DNA of 64,000 bases from Poriferisodalis sp965237655 (GCF_965237655.1 NZ_CBDEGB010000002.1:1116001-1180000), one strand, 5' to 3'. Counted from the first letter of the stretch, positions 1 through 8,520 are shown. A program made the numbers and translations. Notes: a model not told the origin generated them from the sequence alone.

Positions 1-2
1 AC

Positions 3-1628
3 GTGATGCTCGAGCTGGGCATGCCGAACCACACCTACGACCTTGCGCTTGTCCCCGGTGGCCACCTGGGCACGCGGCGCAGCCCAGGCGACGAAACCGT
101 CGTCACGCTCGACGATCAAGAGCGCACCATGCAGCGGGGTGACGGCGTCATCATCGACCGCGACAACCAGCCCATTGGCATCTCGGGAGTCATGGGCGGC
201 GCAAGCAGCGAGATCAGCGAGGCCACCACGGCGGTCTTGCTCGAATTGGCTTGGTGGGATCGCTTGTCGATCACCCGCACCTCCCAGCGGCTTGGCCTGC
301 GCTCGGAAGCTTCAATGCGCTTCGAGCGAGGAACTGACTGGGACTTGGTGCCAACAGCACTGGATCGCTTCTGCGAACTCCTGAACCGGATCACTCCGGG
401 CGGGGTGTCGGTCTGCCGCGGTCGTCTCGACGGGCGTGGCGAGCTGCCCGATGCGACACCCGTGGATGTCCGCCCAGCCCGCATGAGCCACCTGCTGGGA
501 CAGCCTTTCAGCGAGAGCCAGCTGCGCTCGTTGCTTGACCCGATCGGTTTGCACTGCGATAGCGCCGCCGACGGCTCGCTGGAGGTGACGATTCCCAGCT
601 TCCGTCCCGACGTGGCCACCGAAACCGATGTGGCTGAGGAGGTCGCTCGTCACTACGGCTACGGGCGGCTCGGCCGAACGGTGCCGCGCTCACCCGAGCC
701 GGGCAGGCTGACGCCGACACAGCGGTTGCGCCGCGACCTGCGTCGCGTGCTCATCGGGGCCGGCTTGTCCGAAGCAATGCCCAACCCGTTCCTCGCGCCC
801 GACGCCCTTCGTCGAGCGGGCATTGACGGCGCCGAGCCGGTCCGCCTGCTGAACCCGCTCGCCACCGAGGAATCGGTATTGCGCCCGTCGTTGCTGCCTG
901 GCCTGCTCACCGCGGCCGCATACAACACGTCCCACCGCAACGAGACTGTGTCGCTGTTCGAGATGGGCGTGGTGTTCGGCCAGCCGCCAGTCGCATCGTC
1001 TCCAGCTACCCCGTCGAATGGCGCGCTTCCGACCGAAACTGAACAGCTCGGCGCCATTTGGGCCGGCGGCGAGGCGACAGATGCAGTACGGCTGTGGGAC
1101 CTCATCGCTGTCGCGTTTGGGCTCGATGCCTCGCTGGTGAACACCAGCGACCTCGACGGCATGCATCCGGTACGGGCAGCACAAATCATGCTCGAAGGAC
1201 ACGCCATTGGCCACGTGGGTGAGGTCGACCCGGTCGTATGCGAGCGTCACGGTCTCGCCCAGCGCTGCGCTTGGCTGCAGCTCGACATGGAGCCTCTGCT
1301 TGAAACAGCGGCCGCAACTGCGGATCGGCCCTACCAGATGGTCTCGACGTATCCCTCGAGCGACATCGACCTTGCGTTCGCAGTTCCCGACGATGTCCAG
1401 GCGTCGCAGGTGCGTGACACGCTGCGGTCCGTCGGCGGCAGCGAACTTCGCTCAGTCGAACTCTTCGACGTCTACCGAGGTGATCAGATGGCCCCGGGCA
1501 CGCGATCACTGGCGTTCGGTCTGCGGCTGCAGGCCGACGACCGCACCCTCACCGACGAGCAGGTCGCCGAGATCCGCCAGCGATGCATCGACATCGTCGA
1601 AGCCACCCACGGCGCTGTTCTGCGCTGA
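3..1628 (+). CDS. pheT: Phenylalanyl-tRNA synthetase beta subunit, 5'-truncated by the window edge
   Basis: This is the C-terminal ~541 residues of the beta chain of the alpha2beta2 enzyme that charges tRNA-Phe in the cytoplasm. The frame is open to the window edge, and the first codons encode the conserved core motif LELGMPNHTYDL, so the true start lies upstream. Visible parts are the end of the B3/B4 editing region (RTSQRLGLRSEASMRFERG near residues 90-110), a B5 domain (about 155-225, ending IPSFRPDV), the catalytic-like core (about 235-440) and a C-terminal anticodon-binding FDX-ACB domain (from YPSSDIDLAF, about 450-541). pheS would be expected just upstream. The gene converges on the 2-hydroxyacid dehydrogenase, with a short GC-rich hairpin between them. 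Confidence 0.96.
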   Translation: MMLELGMPNHTYDLALVPGGHLGTRRSPGDETVVTLDDQERTMQRGDGVIIDRDNQPIGISGVMGGASSEISEATTAVLLELAWWDRLSITRTSQRLGLRSEASMRFERGTDWDLVPTALDRFCELLNRITPGGVSVCRGRLDGRGELPDATPVDVRPARMSHLLGQPFSESQLRSLLDPIGLHCDSAADGSLEVTIPSFRPDVATETDVAEEVARHYGYGRLGRTVPRSPEPGRLTPTQRLRRDLRRVLIGAGLSEAMPNPFLAPDALRRAGIDGAEPVRLLNPLATEESVLRPSLLPGLLTAAAYNTSHRNETVSLFEMGVVFGQPPVASSPATPSNGALPTETEQLGAIWAGGEATDAVRLWDLIAVAFGLDASLVNTSDLDGMHPVRAAQIMLEGHAIGHVGEVDPVVCERHGLAQRCAWLQLDMEPLLETAAATADRPYQMVSTYPSSDIDLAFAVPDDVQASQVRDTLRSVGGSELRSVELFDVYRGDQMAPGTRSLAFGLRLQADDRTLTDEQVAEIRQRCIDIVEATHGAVLR

Positions 1629-1644
1629 GCCGCCGGCGGGCGGC
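1629..1644. terminator. GC-rich hairpin between convergent genes
   Basis: GCCGCC-GGCG-GGCGGC forms a 6-bp stem directly after the pheT stop codon and before the 3' end of the minus-strand dehydrogenase. It lacks a T-run, so it is only a possible bidirectional terminator. Confidence 0.3.
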
Positions 1645-1652
1645 ATCTGGCG

Positions 1653-2573
1653 TCAGTAGCCCAGATCCAGGTACACGGGGCCGAGCAACGGCTCGCCTGA
1701 GATCCGGAGCGCCACGTTGGCCTCGACACGATCCGCCAGCAAAGCCAACCCCATCTCAGGCGTGTTCCCGATGTGAGGCGTGATGAGGCAGTTCGGAATG
1801 CCCCACAGCGGGTGATCGTCGGGCAGCGGTTCGGGGTCGGTCACGTCCAGCGCAGCGCCGCCAATCTGCCCATCCTGCAGCGCTGACACCAGATCGTCGG
1901 TGACGATGTGGCCGCCGCGGGCCACGTTGATGACCCAAGCGTGATCGGGCAGGGCCGCCAGCTCCACCGCGCCGATGATGCCGGCAGTGTCGGGTGTGAG
2001 TGCGAGCGCCAGCACCAGCACATCGGTGCCCGGAAGGACGTCGGCGAGCGCATCGGGACCGACCACCTGCGCCGCACCGTGCATCGGTTCAGGACGATTA
2101 CGCAGCACGGTCACCTCGCAGCCGAACGGCGCGAGCAGGCGCAGCAACGAGTCGGTGATGCCGCCTCCGCCCAGCACCGTCACCGAAGCACCCAGCAGGT
2201 TGCGCCCCTCGGGTGCGCTCCACGCTTCGGCGCGGGCGTATGTGGCCATTCCGCGCATTCCGGCCAGCGCCAGCATCAGCGCGTGCTCGGCGACGGGTTC
2301 TGCATATACGCCCTTGCCGCAGTACCACTCAATGGCTGGCCGGGCAGTCACGACGTCAACCACCGGCTCGATGCCGGCGTAGGGGAGCTGCACCCATTCG
2401 ATGCCGGGATTGGCATCCACCATTTCCCCGATCAACTGGGCCTGGGTGGGTTCGGCCCACACGAGCGCTGATGCCCCATCCGGGGCGCTCACCGTGCCCC
2501 CGCCCCGCACGACAGCCTCAGCCAGCACTGGACGCCGCCAGCAGTCGGGCTCGACGGCGACGAGCACGCTCAT
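1653..2573 (-). CDS. D-isomer-specific 2-hydroxyacid dehydrogenase family protein
   Basis: A 306-residue NAD(P)-dependent oxidoreductase of the D-2-hydroxyacid dehydrogenase family, which reduces 2-oxoacids or oxidises D-2-hydroxyacids; the substrate cannot be read from the sequence. The Rossmann nucleotide-binding loop is VTVLGGGGI (about residues 131-139). The catalytic Arg sits in NVARGG, the acidic residue in DPEPLPDDHPL and the His in ITPHIGNT, all in family order. The length is slightly short for the family (310-340). The start codon is the ATG complementary to 2571-2573. It lies 46 bp downstream of an SDR gene on the same strand, which suggests co-transcription. Confidence 0.88.
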   Translation of the reverse strand: MSVLVAVEPDCWRRPVLAEAVVRGGGTVSAPDGASALVWAEPTQAQLIGEMVDANPGIEWVQLPYAGIEPVVDVVTARPAIEWYCGKGVYAEPVAEHALMLALAGMRGMATYARAEAWSAPEGRNLLGASVTVLGGGGITDSLLRLLAPFGCEVTVLRNRPEPMHGAAQVVGPDALADVLPGTDVLVLALALTPDTAGIIGAVELAALPDHAWVINVARGGHIVTDDLVSALQDGQIGGAALDVTDPEPLPDDHPLWGIPNCLITPHIGNTPEMGLALLADRVEANVALRISGEPLLGPVYLDLGY

Positions 2574-2619
2574 CGTGTCGCCCTCCGTCCGCTTCTCATG
2601 CGACTCACGTCCAGATCCC

Positions 2620-3489
2620 TCAACGAATGTCGGCGGCCAGACCGCCGTCGGGAGCGATGATCTCGCCGGTCACGAAGCTGGCTTCGTCGCTGCACAGGTA
2701 GAGGCAGGCATTGGCGATGTCGGCGGGCTCGCCCAGGCGGCCTAACGGGGTCTCCCGCTCGCGTTCACGCACCCACTCGTCGCTGTCGGTCATGGAGGCC
2801 GTCATGGATGTACGGATGTACCCGGGTGCGACGGCGTTCACCCGGATGCCGTAGCGGCTGAGTTCAAGGGCTGCGCAGCGGGTCAGCATCCACACGCCGG
2901 CCTTGGACACGCAGTAGTCCGATCCGCCCTGCAGCGCCATCAAACCCGCCACCGAGGCGATGTTCACGATGGCACCGCCCCCGCTGTCACGCATGCGGCG
3001 CGCGACCGACTGGTTCGTGAGCATGACACCGGTCAGGTTCACATCGATTACTCGCTGCCACGATTCCAGTGACTTCTGGAGTAGCCACCGGTCGCCCCGT
3101 TCATAGAAGTCCTGGCCGACTTGCTCGGGGATCTCCCGGCTGACGTAGCCGGCGTGGGAGATGCCCGCAGCGGCCACGCAAGCGTCGAGCCGCCCGAAAG
3201 CAGCCACTGCGGCTTCGGCCATTGCCTCGTTCTGTTCCTGATCGGCAGTGTCGACCTGGGTCCAGGTCGCCTGACGTCCACGGTTGGTGAGCTCGGCCGC
3301 CACGGCTTCGGCCCGGTCCGGGTTGAGGTCGGCCACCACGACCGAAGCACCCTGCTCGGAGAAGCGCAGCGCGCACTCCCGGCCGATGCCGGATGCGCCG
3401 CCAGTGATCACAGCGACCTTGCCTTCCATGCGACCCACTGCTTCGCCTGACGCCGCTCCATGCGGCGCCGTGCCTTCGTTGTCTGCCAT
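2620..3489 (-). CDS. SDR family oxidoreductase (paralog 1)
   Basis: A 289-residue classical short-chain dehydrogenase/reductase. The NAD(P)-binding motif TGGASGIG follows a ~25-residue N-terminal extension, and the catalytic Ser (NIASVAG) and YCVSK motif lie in the usual C-terminal half. A ~20-residue insertion (around REIPEQVGQDFYERGD) precedes the conserved DVNLTGV helix. The N-terminal extension carries one copy of the 30-bp palindromic repeat (3449-3470), read as APHGAAS. An AG-rich RBS (GAGAGGA) precedes the ATG. The protein is strongly similar to the SDR encoded immediately upstream (3554-4480), so this is a tandem duplication. Substrate unknown. Confidence 0.9.
   Translation of the reverse strand: MADNEGTAPHGAASGEAVGRMEGKVAVITGGASGIGRECALRFSEQGASVVVADLNPDRAEAVAAELTNRGRQATWTQVDTADQEQNEAMAEAAVAAFGRLDACVAAAGISHAGYVSREIPEQVGQDFYERGDRWLLQKSLESWQRVIDVNLTGVMLTNQSVARRMRDSGGGAIVNIASVAGLMALQGGSDYCVSKAGVWMLTRCAALELSRYGIRVNAVAPGYIRTSMTASMTDSDEWVRERERETPLGRLGEPADIANACLYLCSDEASFVTGEIIAPDGGLAADIR
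3449..3470 (-). repeat. Single copy of the 30-bp-family palindromic coding repeat
   Basis: The plus strand reads GACGCCGCTCCATGCGGCGC followed by CG. GCCGC and GCGGC form a 5-bp stem with loop TCCAT. It lies in the N-terminal extension of the SDR and is translated APHGAAS. Confidence 0.8.
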
Positions 3490-3553
3490 CGCTGGTGTCC
3501 TCTCGCCCTGCTCCGGTTGTGACCTTGTCGCTATGTGTTGCTGGGCGCGCCGC

Positions 3554-4480
3554 TCAGCGGCCGGCGGCCATGACGCCGCCGTCAGGGAAGATGATCTCGC
3601 CGGTCACGAAGCTGGCATCGTCGCTGCACAGGTACAGGCAGGCGTTGGCGATGTCGTCAGGTACGCCGAGCCGCCCCAGCGGCGTCTCGCGTTCACGTGC
3701 GGCCACCCACCGCTCATTGCCCAGCACGGCACCGCTCATCGATGTCTGGATGTAGCCGGGACCCACGGCGTTGACGCGGATGCCATAGCGACTGAGTTCC
3801 AGCGCCGCGCAGCGCGTCAGCATCCATACGCCGGCCTTGGAGACGCAGTAATCCGAGCTGCCCTTGAGCACATTGGTGCCGGCAATGGACGAGATGTTGA
3901 CGATCGCGCCGCCGCCGTTGTCCTTCATCTTGCGGGCCACGGCCTGATTGGTGAGCATGACACCGGTCAGGTTGACATCTAGCACTCGCTGCCACGATTC
4001 GAGCGACTTGTCGATGAAGAACATGTCGCCCCGGTCGAAGCGGTCCTGCCCCGCCTGCTCGTCGATCTCGCGGCTGACGTAGCCGGAATGAGAGATTCCC
4101 GCGGCAGCCACGCACGCGTCGATGCGCCCGAAGGCCTCGACGACGGCGTCTGCCATCTCGTCGTTCTGTTCTTGCTGCGAGGTGTCCACCTGGACCGCGA
4201 TGGCGTCCTGACCCAACGAGTTGACCTCGTCGACGACGTTCGCAGCGCGTTCGAGGTTCAAGTCAGCGACCACGATGGACGCGCCCTCGGCAGCAAAGCG
4301 CAGCCCGCATGCTCGCCCGATCCCCGACGCTCCGCCGGTGATGACGGCCACCTTGCCCGCCATGCGGCCCTCTGTGCTGCTTGACGCCGCTTCATGTGGC
4401 GCTGTGCTGCTTGACGCCGCTTCATGTGGCGCTGGGCTGCTTGACGCCGCTTCATGTGGCGCTGGGCTGTCTGATGCCAT
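3554..4480 (-). CDS. SDR family oxidoreductase (paralog 2) with repeat-encoded N-terminal linker
   Basis: A 308-residue short-chain dehydrogenase, close paralog of the downstream SDR. The Rossmann motif TGGASGIGRA begins near residue 46, and the catalytic region has NISSIAG and YCVSK. The same insertion before DVNLTGV is present (EIDEQAGQDRFDRGD). The open frame extends further upstream, but the ATG at 4478-4480 is chosen because GGGAGG lies 4-5 nt before it and the upstream extension is low-quality sequence. Residues 7-36 are three tandem copies of a ten-residue unit (APHEAASSSP/T) encoded by the 30-bp repeat, so the enzyme carries a probably flexible Ala/Ser-rich tail. Likely co-transcribed with the following SDR and dehydrogenase. 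Confidence 0.9.
   Translation of the reverse strand: MASDSPAPHEAASSSPAPHEAASSSTAPHEAASSSTEGRMAGKVAVITGGASGIGRACGLRFAAEGASIVVADLNLERAANVVDEVNSLGQDAIAVQVDTSQQEQNDEMADAVVEAFGRIDACVAAAGISHSGYVSREIDEQAGQDRFDRGDMFFIDKSLESWQRVLDVNLTGVMLTNQAVARKMKDNGGGAIVNISSIAGTNVLKGSSDYCVSKAGVWMLTRCAALELSRYGIRVNAVGPGYIQTSMSGAVLGNERWVAARERETPLGRLGVPDDIANACLYLCSDDASFVTGEIIFPDGGVMAAGR
4381..4470 (-). repeat. Three tandem 30-bp palindromic coding repeats in SDR gene
   Basis: Units at 4381-4410, 4411-4440 and 4441-4470 are near-identical and share the core GACGCCGCTTCATGTGGCGC. They are in frame and translated as three APHEAASSS-type decapeptides. The C-to-T change in the right arm leaves a G-T wobble in the stem. Confidence 0.93.
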
Positions 4481-4583
4481 GGTCCCTCCCGCTCTCGCGC
4501 TGATTGCGACGGTCTCGCCGCGGCATGGCTTCGAGGCTCCACCCGCGATGCCTCCAAGATCATGCCCCACCGGCGCGTAGCGG

Positions 4584-4612
4584 GTCGGCTGAACGTAGCC
4601 GTTCAGTCGGCG
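4584..4612. terminator. Strong hairpin at 3' end of the P450-kinase gene
   Basis: GTCGGCTGAACG-TAGC-CGTTCAGTCGGC forms a 12-bp stem (two G-T wobbles) with a 4-nt loop, overlapping the stop codon of the P450-AarF gene. There is no T-tract, so it may be a processing or attenuation hairpin rather than an intrinsic terminator. Confidence 0.45.
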
Positions 4613-7611
4613 TTGCTCACCCGGGACTTCAGACCCTCGCGTCGTCCCCGGATGAGCCGCCAGGTGACCCGTTCGTGACGGGGCGAGATGCCCATGGCTT
4701 GGCGGATGATGCGTTCGTCGACGGCGTCGGGGGCTGGCGAGAAGCCGATCTCGGTGGCCATCCGGACCCCATTGCGGGCGAAGAACGACGAGGCGATGCG
4801 CTCGAATTGAGCCAGCACCTCCATCTCGGATTCCAGCTCGCCCGCCACCGAGCACAGGTAGGCGAAGTTCTTGATGAACAGCATCAGCTCTTTGGGGATG
4901 CGTGCGCCGTTGGCCAGCAGGCCCGAGATCAGCGCACGGAATTCGGAGGTGAACTCGTCCTCTGTGAGTTCGAGCGGGTCGAATCCCGGCCGATCAAGGC
5001 GCAGGTCGGCGATGACTCGTTCGGGACTGCTGCCAGGTCCGAAGGCTCCCAAGTCGATCATCCCGGAAATCTGCGACTCCAGGTCGCCGGTGAGCAGGCC
5101 AACCACGTAGCGCAGAAATGCCACCCGTTTGGGCCCTTCGAGCCGGCCGGTAATACCGAAGTCGACCAACCCGATGGCGGGTGGCTCGCCGGGTGGCGTC
5201 CCCTCGGTGTCGATGAACACGTTCCCGGCGTGGAAGTCGCCGTGGAAAACGCCCGTCATGCAGGCGCCGTGGAGCAGGGCGTCGTTCATCTGGCGGAAGA
5301 TGGCTGCAGCTTCGCCGTCGGCGAGGTCTTCGGGCCGCAACTCGCTGAGCGGGCGTCCGGCGACCGGGCTCATCACGATTACCCGCTCGGTGACAGCATC
5401 GAGGAACGGTTCGGGCACCTCCCAGCGTCCGGTGGTGGTGGCGCGCAGCGCACGGTCGACCTCGAAGAGGTTTGCTACCTCGACCCGGAAGTCGAGTTCC
5501 TCGGAGATGGTCTCGGCGAACAGTTCCACGAGCGCCGGCGGATTGGCCAGCGCGGTGATCGGGATGCGGTCCACCAGCTTCGGCGCGATCCACGCCAGCA
5601 CCGCCAGGTCTCGTTCGACACGCCGGCGGATACCGGGCCGCTGCACTTTGACCATGACCCGCTTGCCATCGGGAAGCCGGCCCTCGTGCACCTGGGCGAT
5701 GGAGGCCGCTGCGGTCGCCTCGGTGTCGAAGTGAGAGAAACGCTCGTCGATCGGGCCCAATTCGGCCTCGATGACCTCGCGGATCGCGGCCCACGGCTCG
5801 GCCGGCACTTGGTCACGGCACAGCCGGCACTCGGCCACGAGCGCATCGGGGAAGACACCCTCGCCGGCGGCGATGAGTTGAGCCAGCTTGATGTAGGCAG
5901 GGCCGAGCTTGGTTGCCGCCAGCCGCAGGCGTCGGTAGATCTGCTCTCGCCGCTCCTCGGGATCAAGTCGCCGGTCGAGCAATCGACCGGCGTAGCTGGC
6001 CCAGCCGATACGAGCTGCAGTAACCACCAGCCGAAACACGGGCGGGAAGCGCGGCCGTGCGATCAGCTCGGGGACGCTGTCGTGGATTGCGCGGCGCAGC
6101 GGTGCCACAGTGGTCAGGTAGCGATCGCGCTCGGCCGAGGTTCCGAGATCGGCGTTCGTGCTGGCCGGCGGCAGTGTTCTCGCCGGTATCCGTGTCGCCA
6201 ATGGCGCGGTGTTGAGTCGCAGGCGCATGCGGGACGGTCCCCAGATCCCCAGCGAGAGCGGCTTCCACTCGACCGGTTCGTCCAACTCAAAGCTCTCGAC
6301 GTGCTCGACGAAGACCCGCAGTGCTTCCTGCAGCTCTGCCCGGGCCAGGAATGCCCCGAGGCAGTGGTGCGCACCGCTGCCGAAGGCCAGGTGCGGATGT
6401 TCGTGGGGGACAACCGGATTGAACTCGTAGGGATCGAAGCTGTGCTCGTCGGGGGGAGACTCTTGCGAGGCTGGGCGATCGGCGTCCGGCGATGTTCCAG
6501 CGTGGGCCGGGCAACCGCCCGAAAGGCTGGCCGCGTGCAGGCCGATCATGACGATGGTGCCGGCTGGGAACAGCAGACCGTTGACGATCAAGTCGGTGGT
6601 GGCGATGCGCATCGCCGTGCGCACTGCCCCGATGTAGCGCAGCGATTCCTCGACGTATGCCGGTATCCGGTCGGGATCGGCCCGCAGCGCCGCATATTGC
6701 TCCGGCCTGTCGGCGAGCACCGCCAAGGTGGCCCCGAGCTGGTTGCGTGTGGTGTCGGTCCCGGCGATCAGCAGTGCCTCGACCATGCCGATGAGCTCGT
6801 CTTCGCTCAGCCGGTCACCCTCATCAGACACAGTGATGAGCTCCGACAGCAGATCGTCGGCTGGTTCGAGGCGTCGGCGCTCGATCAGGTCGACCACGTA
6901 CGCGCCCAACTCGGCCTGTGCTGCGGCGATGTCGCCGAGCCTGCGGACCACGGCCTCGGCGTCACCGTCGAAGAGTCCGAAGATGGTCTCGGCCCACCGG
7001 CCGAACTGACCCCAGTCGTCGTCGGTCACGCCGAGCAGGCGGCAGATGACCGGCACCGGATACGGGTCGCACAGGCCCGAGACGACTTCTCCGCCGCCTG
7101 CAGACACCAACGGATCGATCAGTCTCGCTGCGTGGGATGCCATGAACGGTCGCAGCCGGTCCGCCGCCGCGGGCGTGAAGGCACGGCCGAAGAGCCTCCT
7201 CAGGCGGCGGTGATCATCACCTTCGAGTGACAGCACGTTCGGTCGGGCCCTCATCGCCTCGTCGCCAGCGCTGACGGGTGCGTCCCGGCGGGCACGCGCC
7301 ATGAAGGCGTTGAAGTTCACCGGTGTGCGCCCGGCGCCATCGAGCGCTGCCTCGTCGAGCATCGCGACGCCGGCCAGCATCGAGATCCATGCCGGGTCGC
7401 GCAGGATCGCGCGCGCCTCGTCGTATCCGTGGACGAACAGTCCGAATGGCGTGCGGACTACCCAGTCGCCGGTGCGGCTCAGCTCGCGGCTCATCGCAAC
7501 CAAGTCGGCAAATTCCCCGATAGCGAAGTCCGCGAACGGCACCGCCCCCTCGTCATCGATGGACCGGGTCGGCGCGTCAGGTTTCTCGAGCGCGGTTGCG
7601 CTGCTGTTCAC
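4603..7611 (-). CDS. Cytochrome P450 fused to AarF/ABC1/UbiB-family atypical kinase
   Basis: A single 1002-residue frame joins two domains. Residues ~30-470 are a bacterial P450: the I-helix oxygen-activation motif AGTDTT is at 283-288, the ExxR motif EESLR at 321-325, and the heme-thiolate loop FGSGAHHCLG at 410-419 with Cys417. A Pro/Ser-rich insertion of roughly 18 residues lies between the K' region and the meander (about 365-392). Residues ~495-930 are an ABC1/UbiB atypical kinase: KLGPAYIKLAQL (568-579), the A-rich loop ASIAQVH (about 636-642), Lys655 in VMVKVQRPG, HGDFHAGN (790-797) and VDFG (816-819). UbiB-family members act at membranes on lipid or quinone metabolism. The fusion suggests a kinase/ATPase working with a P450 hydroxylation step, but the substrate is unknown. 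Confidence 0.93.
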   Translation of the reverse strand: MNSSATALEKPDAPTRSIDDEGAVPFADFAIGEFADLVAMSRELSRTGDWVVRTPFGLFVHGYDEARAILRDPAWISMLAGVAMLDEAALDGAGRTPVNFNAFMARARRDAPVSAGDEAMRARPNVLSLEGDDHRRLRRLFGRAFTPAAADRLRPFMASHAARLIDPLVSAGGGEVVSGLCDPYPVPVICRLLGVTDDDWGQFGRWAETIFGLFDGDAEAVVRRLGDIAAAQAELGAYVVDLIERRRLEPADDLLSELITVSDEGDRLSEDELIGMVEALLIAGTDTTRNQLGATLAVLADRPEQYAALRADPDRIPAYVEESLRYIGAVRTAMRIATTDLIVNGLLFPAGTIVMIGLHAASLSGGCPAHAGTSPDADRPASQESPPDEHSFDPYEFNPVVPHEHPHLAFGSGAHHCLGAFLARAELQEALRVFVEHVESFELDEPVEWKPLSLGIWGPSRMRLRLNTAPLATRIPARTLPPASTNADLGTSAERDRYLTTVAPLRRAIHDSVPELIARPRFPPVFRLVVTAARIGWASYAGRLLDRRLDPEERREQIYRRLRLAATKLGPAYIKLAQLIAAGEGVFPDALVAECRLCRDQVPAEPWAAIREVIEAELGPIDERFSHFDTEATAAASIAQVHEGRLPDGKRVMVKVQRPGIRRRVERDLAVLAWIAPKLVDRIPITALANPPALVELFAETISEELDFRVEVANLFEVDRALRATTTGRWEVPEPFLDAVTERVIVMSPVAGRPLSELRPEDLADGEAAAIFRQMNDALLHGACMTGVFHGDFHAGNVFIDTEGTPPGEPPAIGLVDFGITGRLEGPKRVAFLRYVVGLLTGDLESQISGMIDLGAFGPGSSPERVIADLRLDRPGFDPLELTEDEFTSEFRALISGLLANGARIPKELMLFIKNFAYLCSVAGELESEMEVLAQFERIASSFFARNGVRMATEIGFSPAPDAVDERIIRQAMGISPRHERVTWRLIRGRREGLKSRVSNAD

Positions 7612-7692
7612 GCCCCTATCTCATCACGCATGCCACCCGGTTCCACCGCGCGTCGCGTCCGCATCGGTCAGCCGGCACGACAGACTGCGTTG

Positions 7693-8520
7693 ATGCGCCA
7701 CCGCCGCCGGTTGACGGCGACCATCGTCATCGTGCTGGTGCTCGGCGCATGCTCGGTGCATGAGTCGACCCGGTCAGGGGGCTTGGTCCCCCCGGCCAAT
7801 CCTTCGCCTACTACTTCGCTGTCACCGACTGTCGTGACGATTGCCGTCGACGACGACCTCAGTACCGCCGCAGGTGATACCTCGCGGGCAACCGTGGCAC
7901 CTTCGACCGCTGCCACGCTCGCGGCGCCCGCTGCCACAGAGTCGCCGAGTGCCACCATTACCGCCGCCCAGGACCCCGAGGTGACGCAAACGACCGCTCA
8001 GCCGTCGCCGACGGCTGAGCCCGGCACCCGTGCTGATGCGAACCAGGTGCTTGTGACGGCTCAGCCCGACTCTCGTGCTGATGCGAATCAGGTGCTTGGA
8101 ACCGCCGAGCCTCTCGACGGCTTCGGTGAGAGCCTGATGGCTGTCAGCGGCCCAACCGGTTCGCAGGTGTGGCCGGTCATCGTCGCCGACACCCCTCTGG
8201 CGCGCCAGCGGGGCCTCATGGGTGTCGTTGATTTTGCGGCACTCGGCGGCTACGCAGCGATGGTGTTTGTCTTCGACAGCGACACGAGCGATGCCTTCTG
8301 GATGCGCGATACACCCCTGCCGCTGCGGATCACGTACGTGGATGCGGGCGGCGCCGTCGTCTCGTCAACTGACATGGTTCCGTGCTTGTCGCCGACGCCT
8401 TCTGCGGAGTGCGATCAGTACTACCCCGAGGGCCCGTACCGCATCGCTGTTGAACATCCCCGGGGCCCCGACTACGACCTCGGTCTCGAGAGCGCCACGG
8501 CCATCACATTGGAGCGCTGA
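7693..8520 (+). CDS. DUF192 domain lipoprotein
   Basis: A 275-residue exported protein. An Arg-rich start followed by a hydrophobic stretch and lipobox LVLGAC predicts lipoprotein processing. Residues ~25-150 are a Thr/Ser/Ala/Pro-rich linker, including a 45-bp tandem repeat that encodes two RADANQVL units. The C-terminal ~120 residues are a DUF192 domain (IVADTPLARQRGLMG, FWMRDTPLPLRI, DMVPC), a family of secreted proteins of unclear function. ATG 7693 is chosen because the signal peptide starts there; the frame remains open further upstream. It is divergent from the P450-kinase gene, with 81 bp between them. Confidence 0.85.
   Translation: MRHRRRLTATIVIVLVLGACSVHESTRSGGLVPPANPSPTTSLSPTVVTIAVDDDLSTAAGDTSRATVAPSTAATLAAPAATESPSATITAAQDPEVTQTTAQPSPTAEPGTRADANQVLVTAQPDSRADANQVLGTAEPLDGFGESLMAVSGPTGSQVWPVIVADTPLARQRGLMGVVDFAALGGYAAMVFVFDSDTSDAFWMRDTPLPLRITYVDAGGAVVSSTDMVPCLSPTPSAECDQYYPEGPYRIAVEHPRGPDYDLGLESATAITLER
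7997..8019. repeat. Perfect 10-bp inverted repeat inside the DUF192 gene
   Basis: CTCAGCCGTC-GCC-GACGGCTGAG is a perfect 10-bp stem with a 3-nt loop, located in the linker-coding part and abutting the 45-bp tandem repeat. Confidence 0.75.
8014..8103 (+). repeat. 45-bp in-frame tandem repeat, two copies
   Basis: Units 8014-8058 and 8059-8103 share the exact 17-base block CGTGCTGATGCGAAYCA (one Y difference) plus CAGGTGCTTG at a 45-bp offset. They encode RADANQVLVTAQP and RADANQVLGTAEP in the lipoprotein linker. Confidence 0.85.

Noticed and set aside
1010..1040. Possible 30-bp-family copy in pheT (TCGAATGGCGC, read SNGAL)
   Set aside because: Only a short match to the decayed gltB unit (TCGAACGGCGC); no stem, so too weak to count.
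4381..4470. CRISPR-like interpretation of the 30-bp repeats
   Set aside because: The units are directly adjacent without spacers, are in frame inside a gene, and no cas genes are present.
4504..7230. A 908-residue plus-strand open frame
   Set aside because: It lies antisense to the P450-kinase gene and has the composition expected of a GC-rich shadow; no domain is recognisable.
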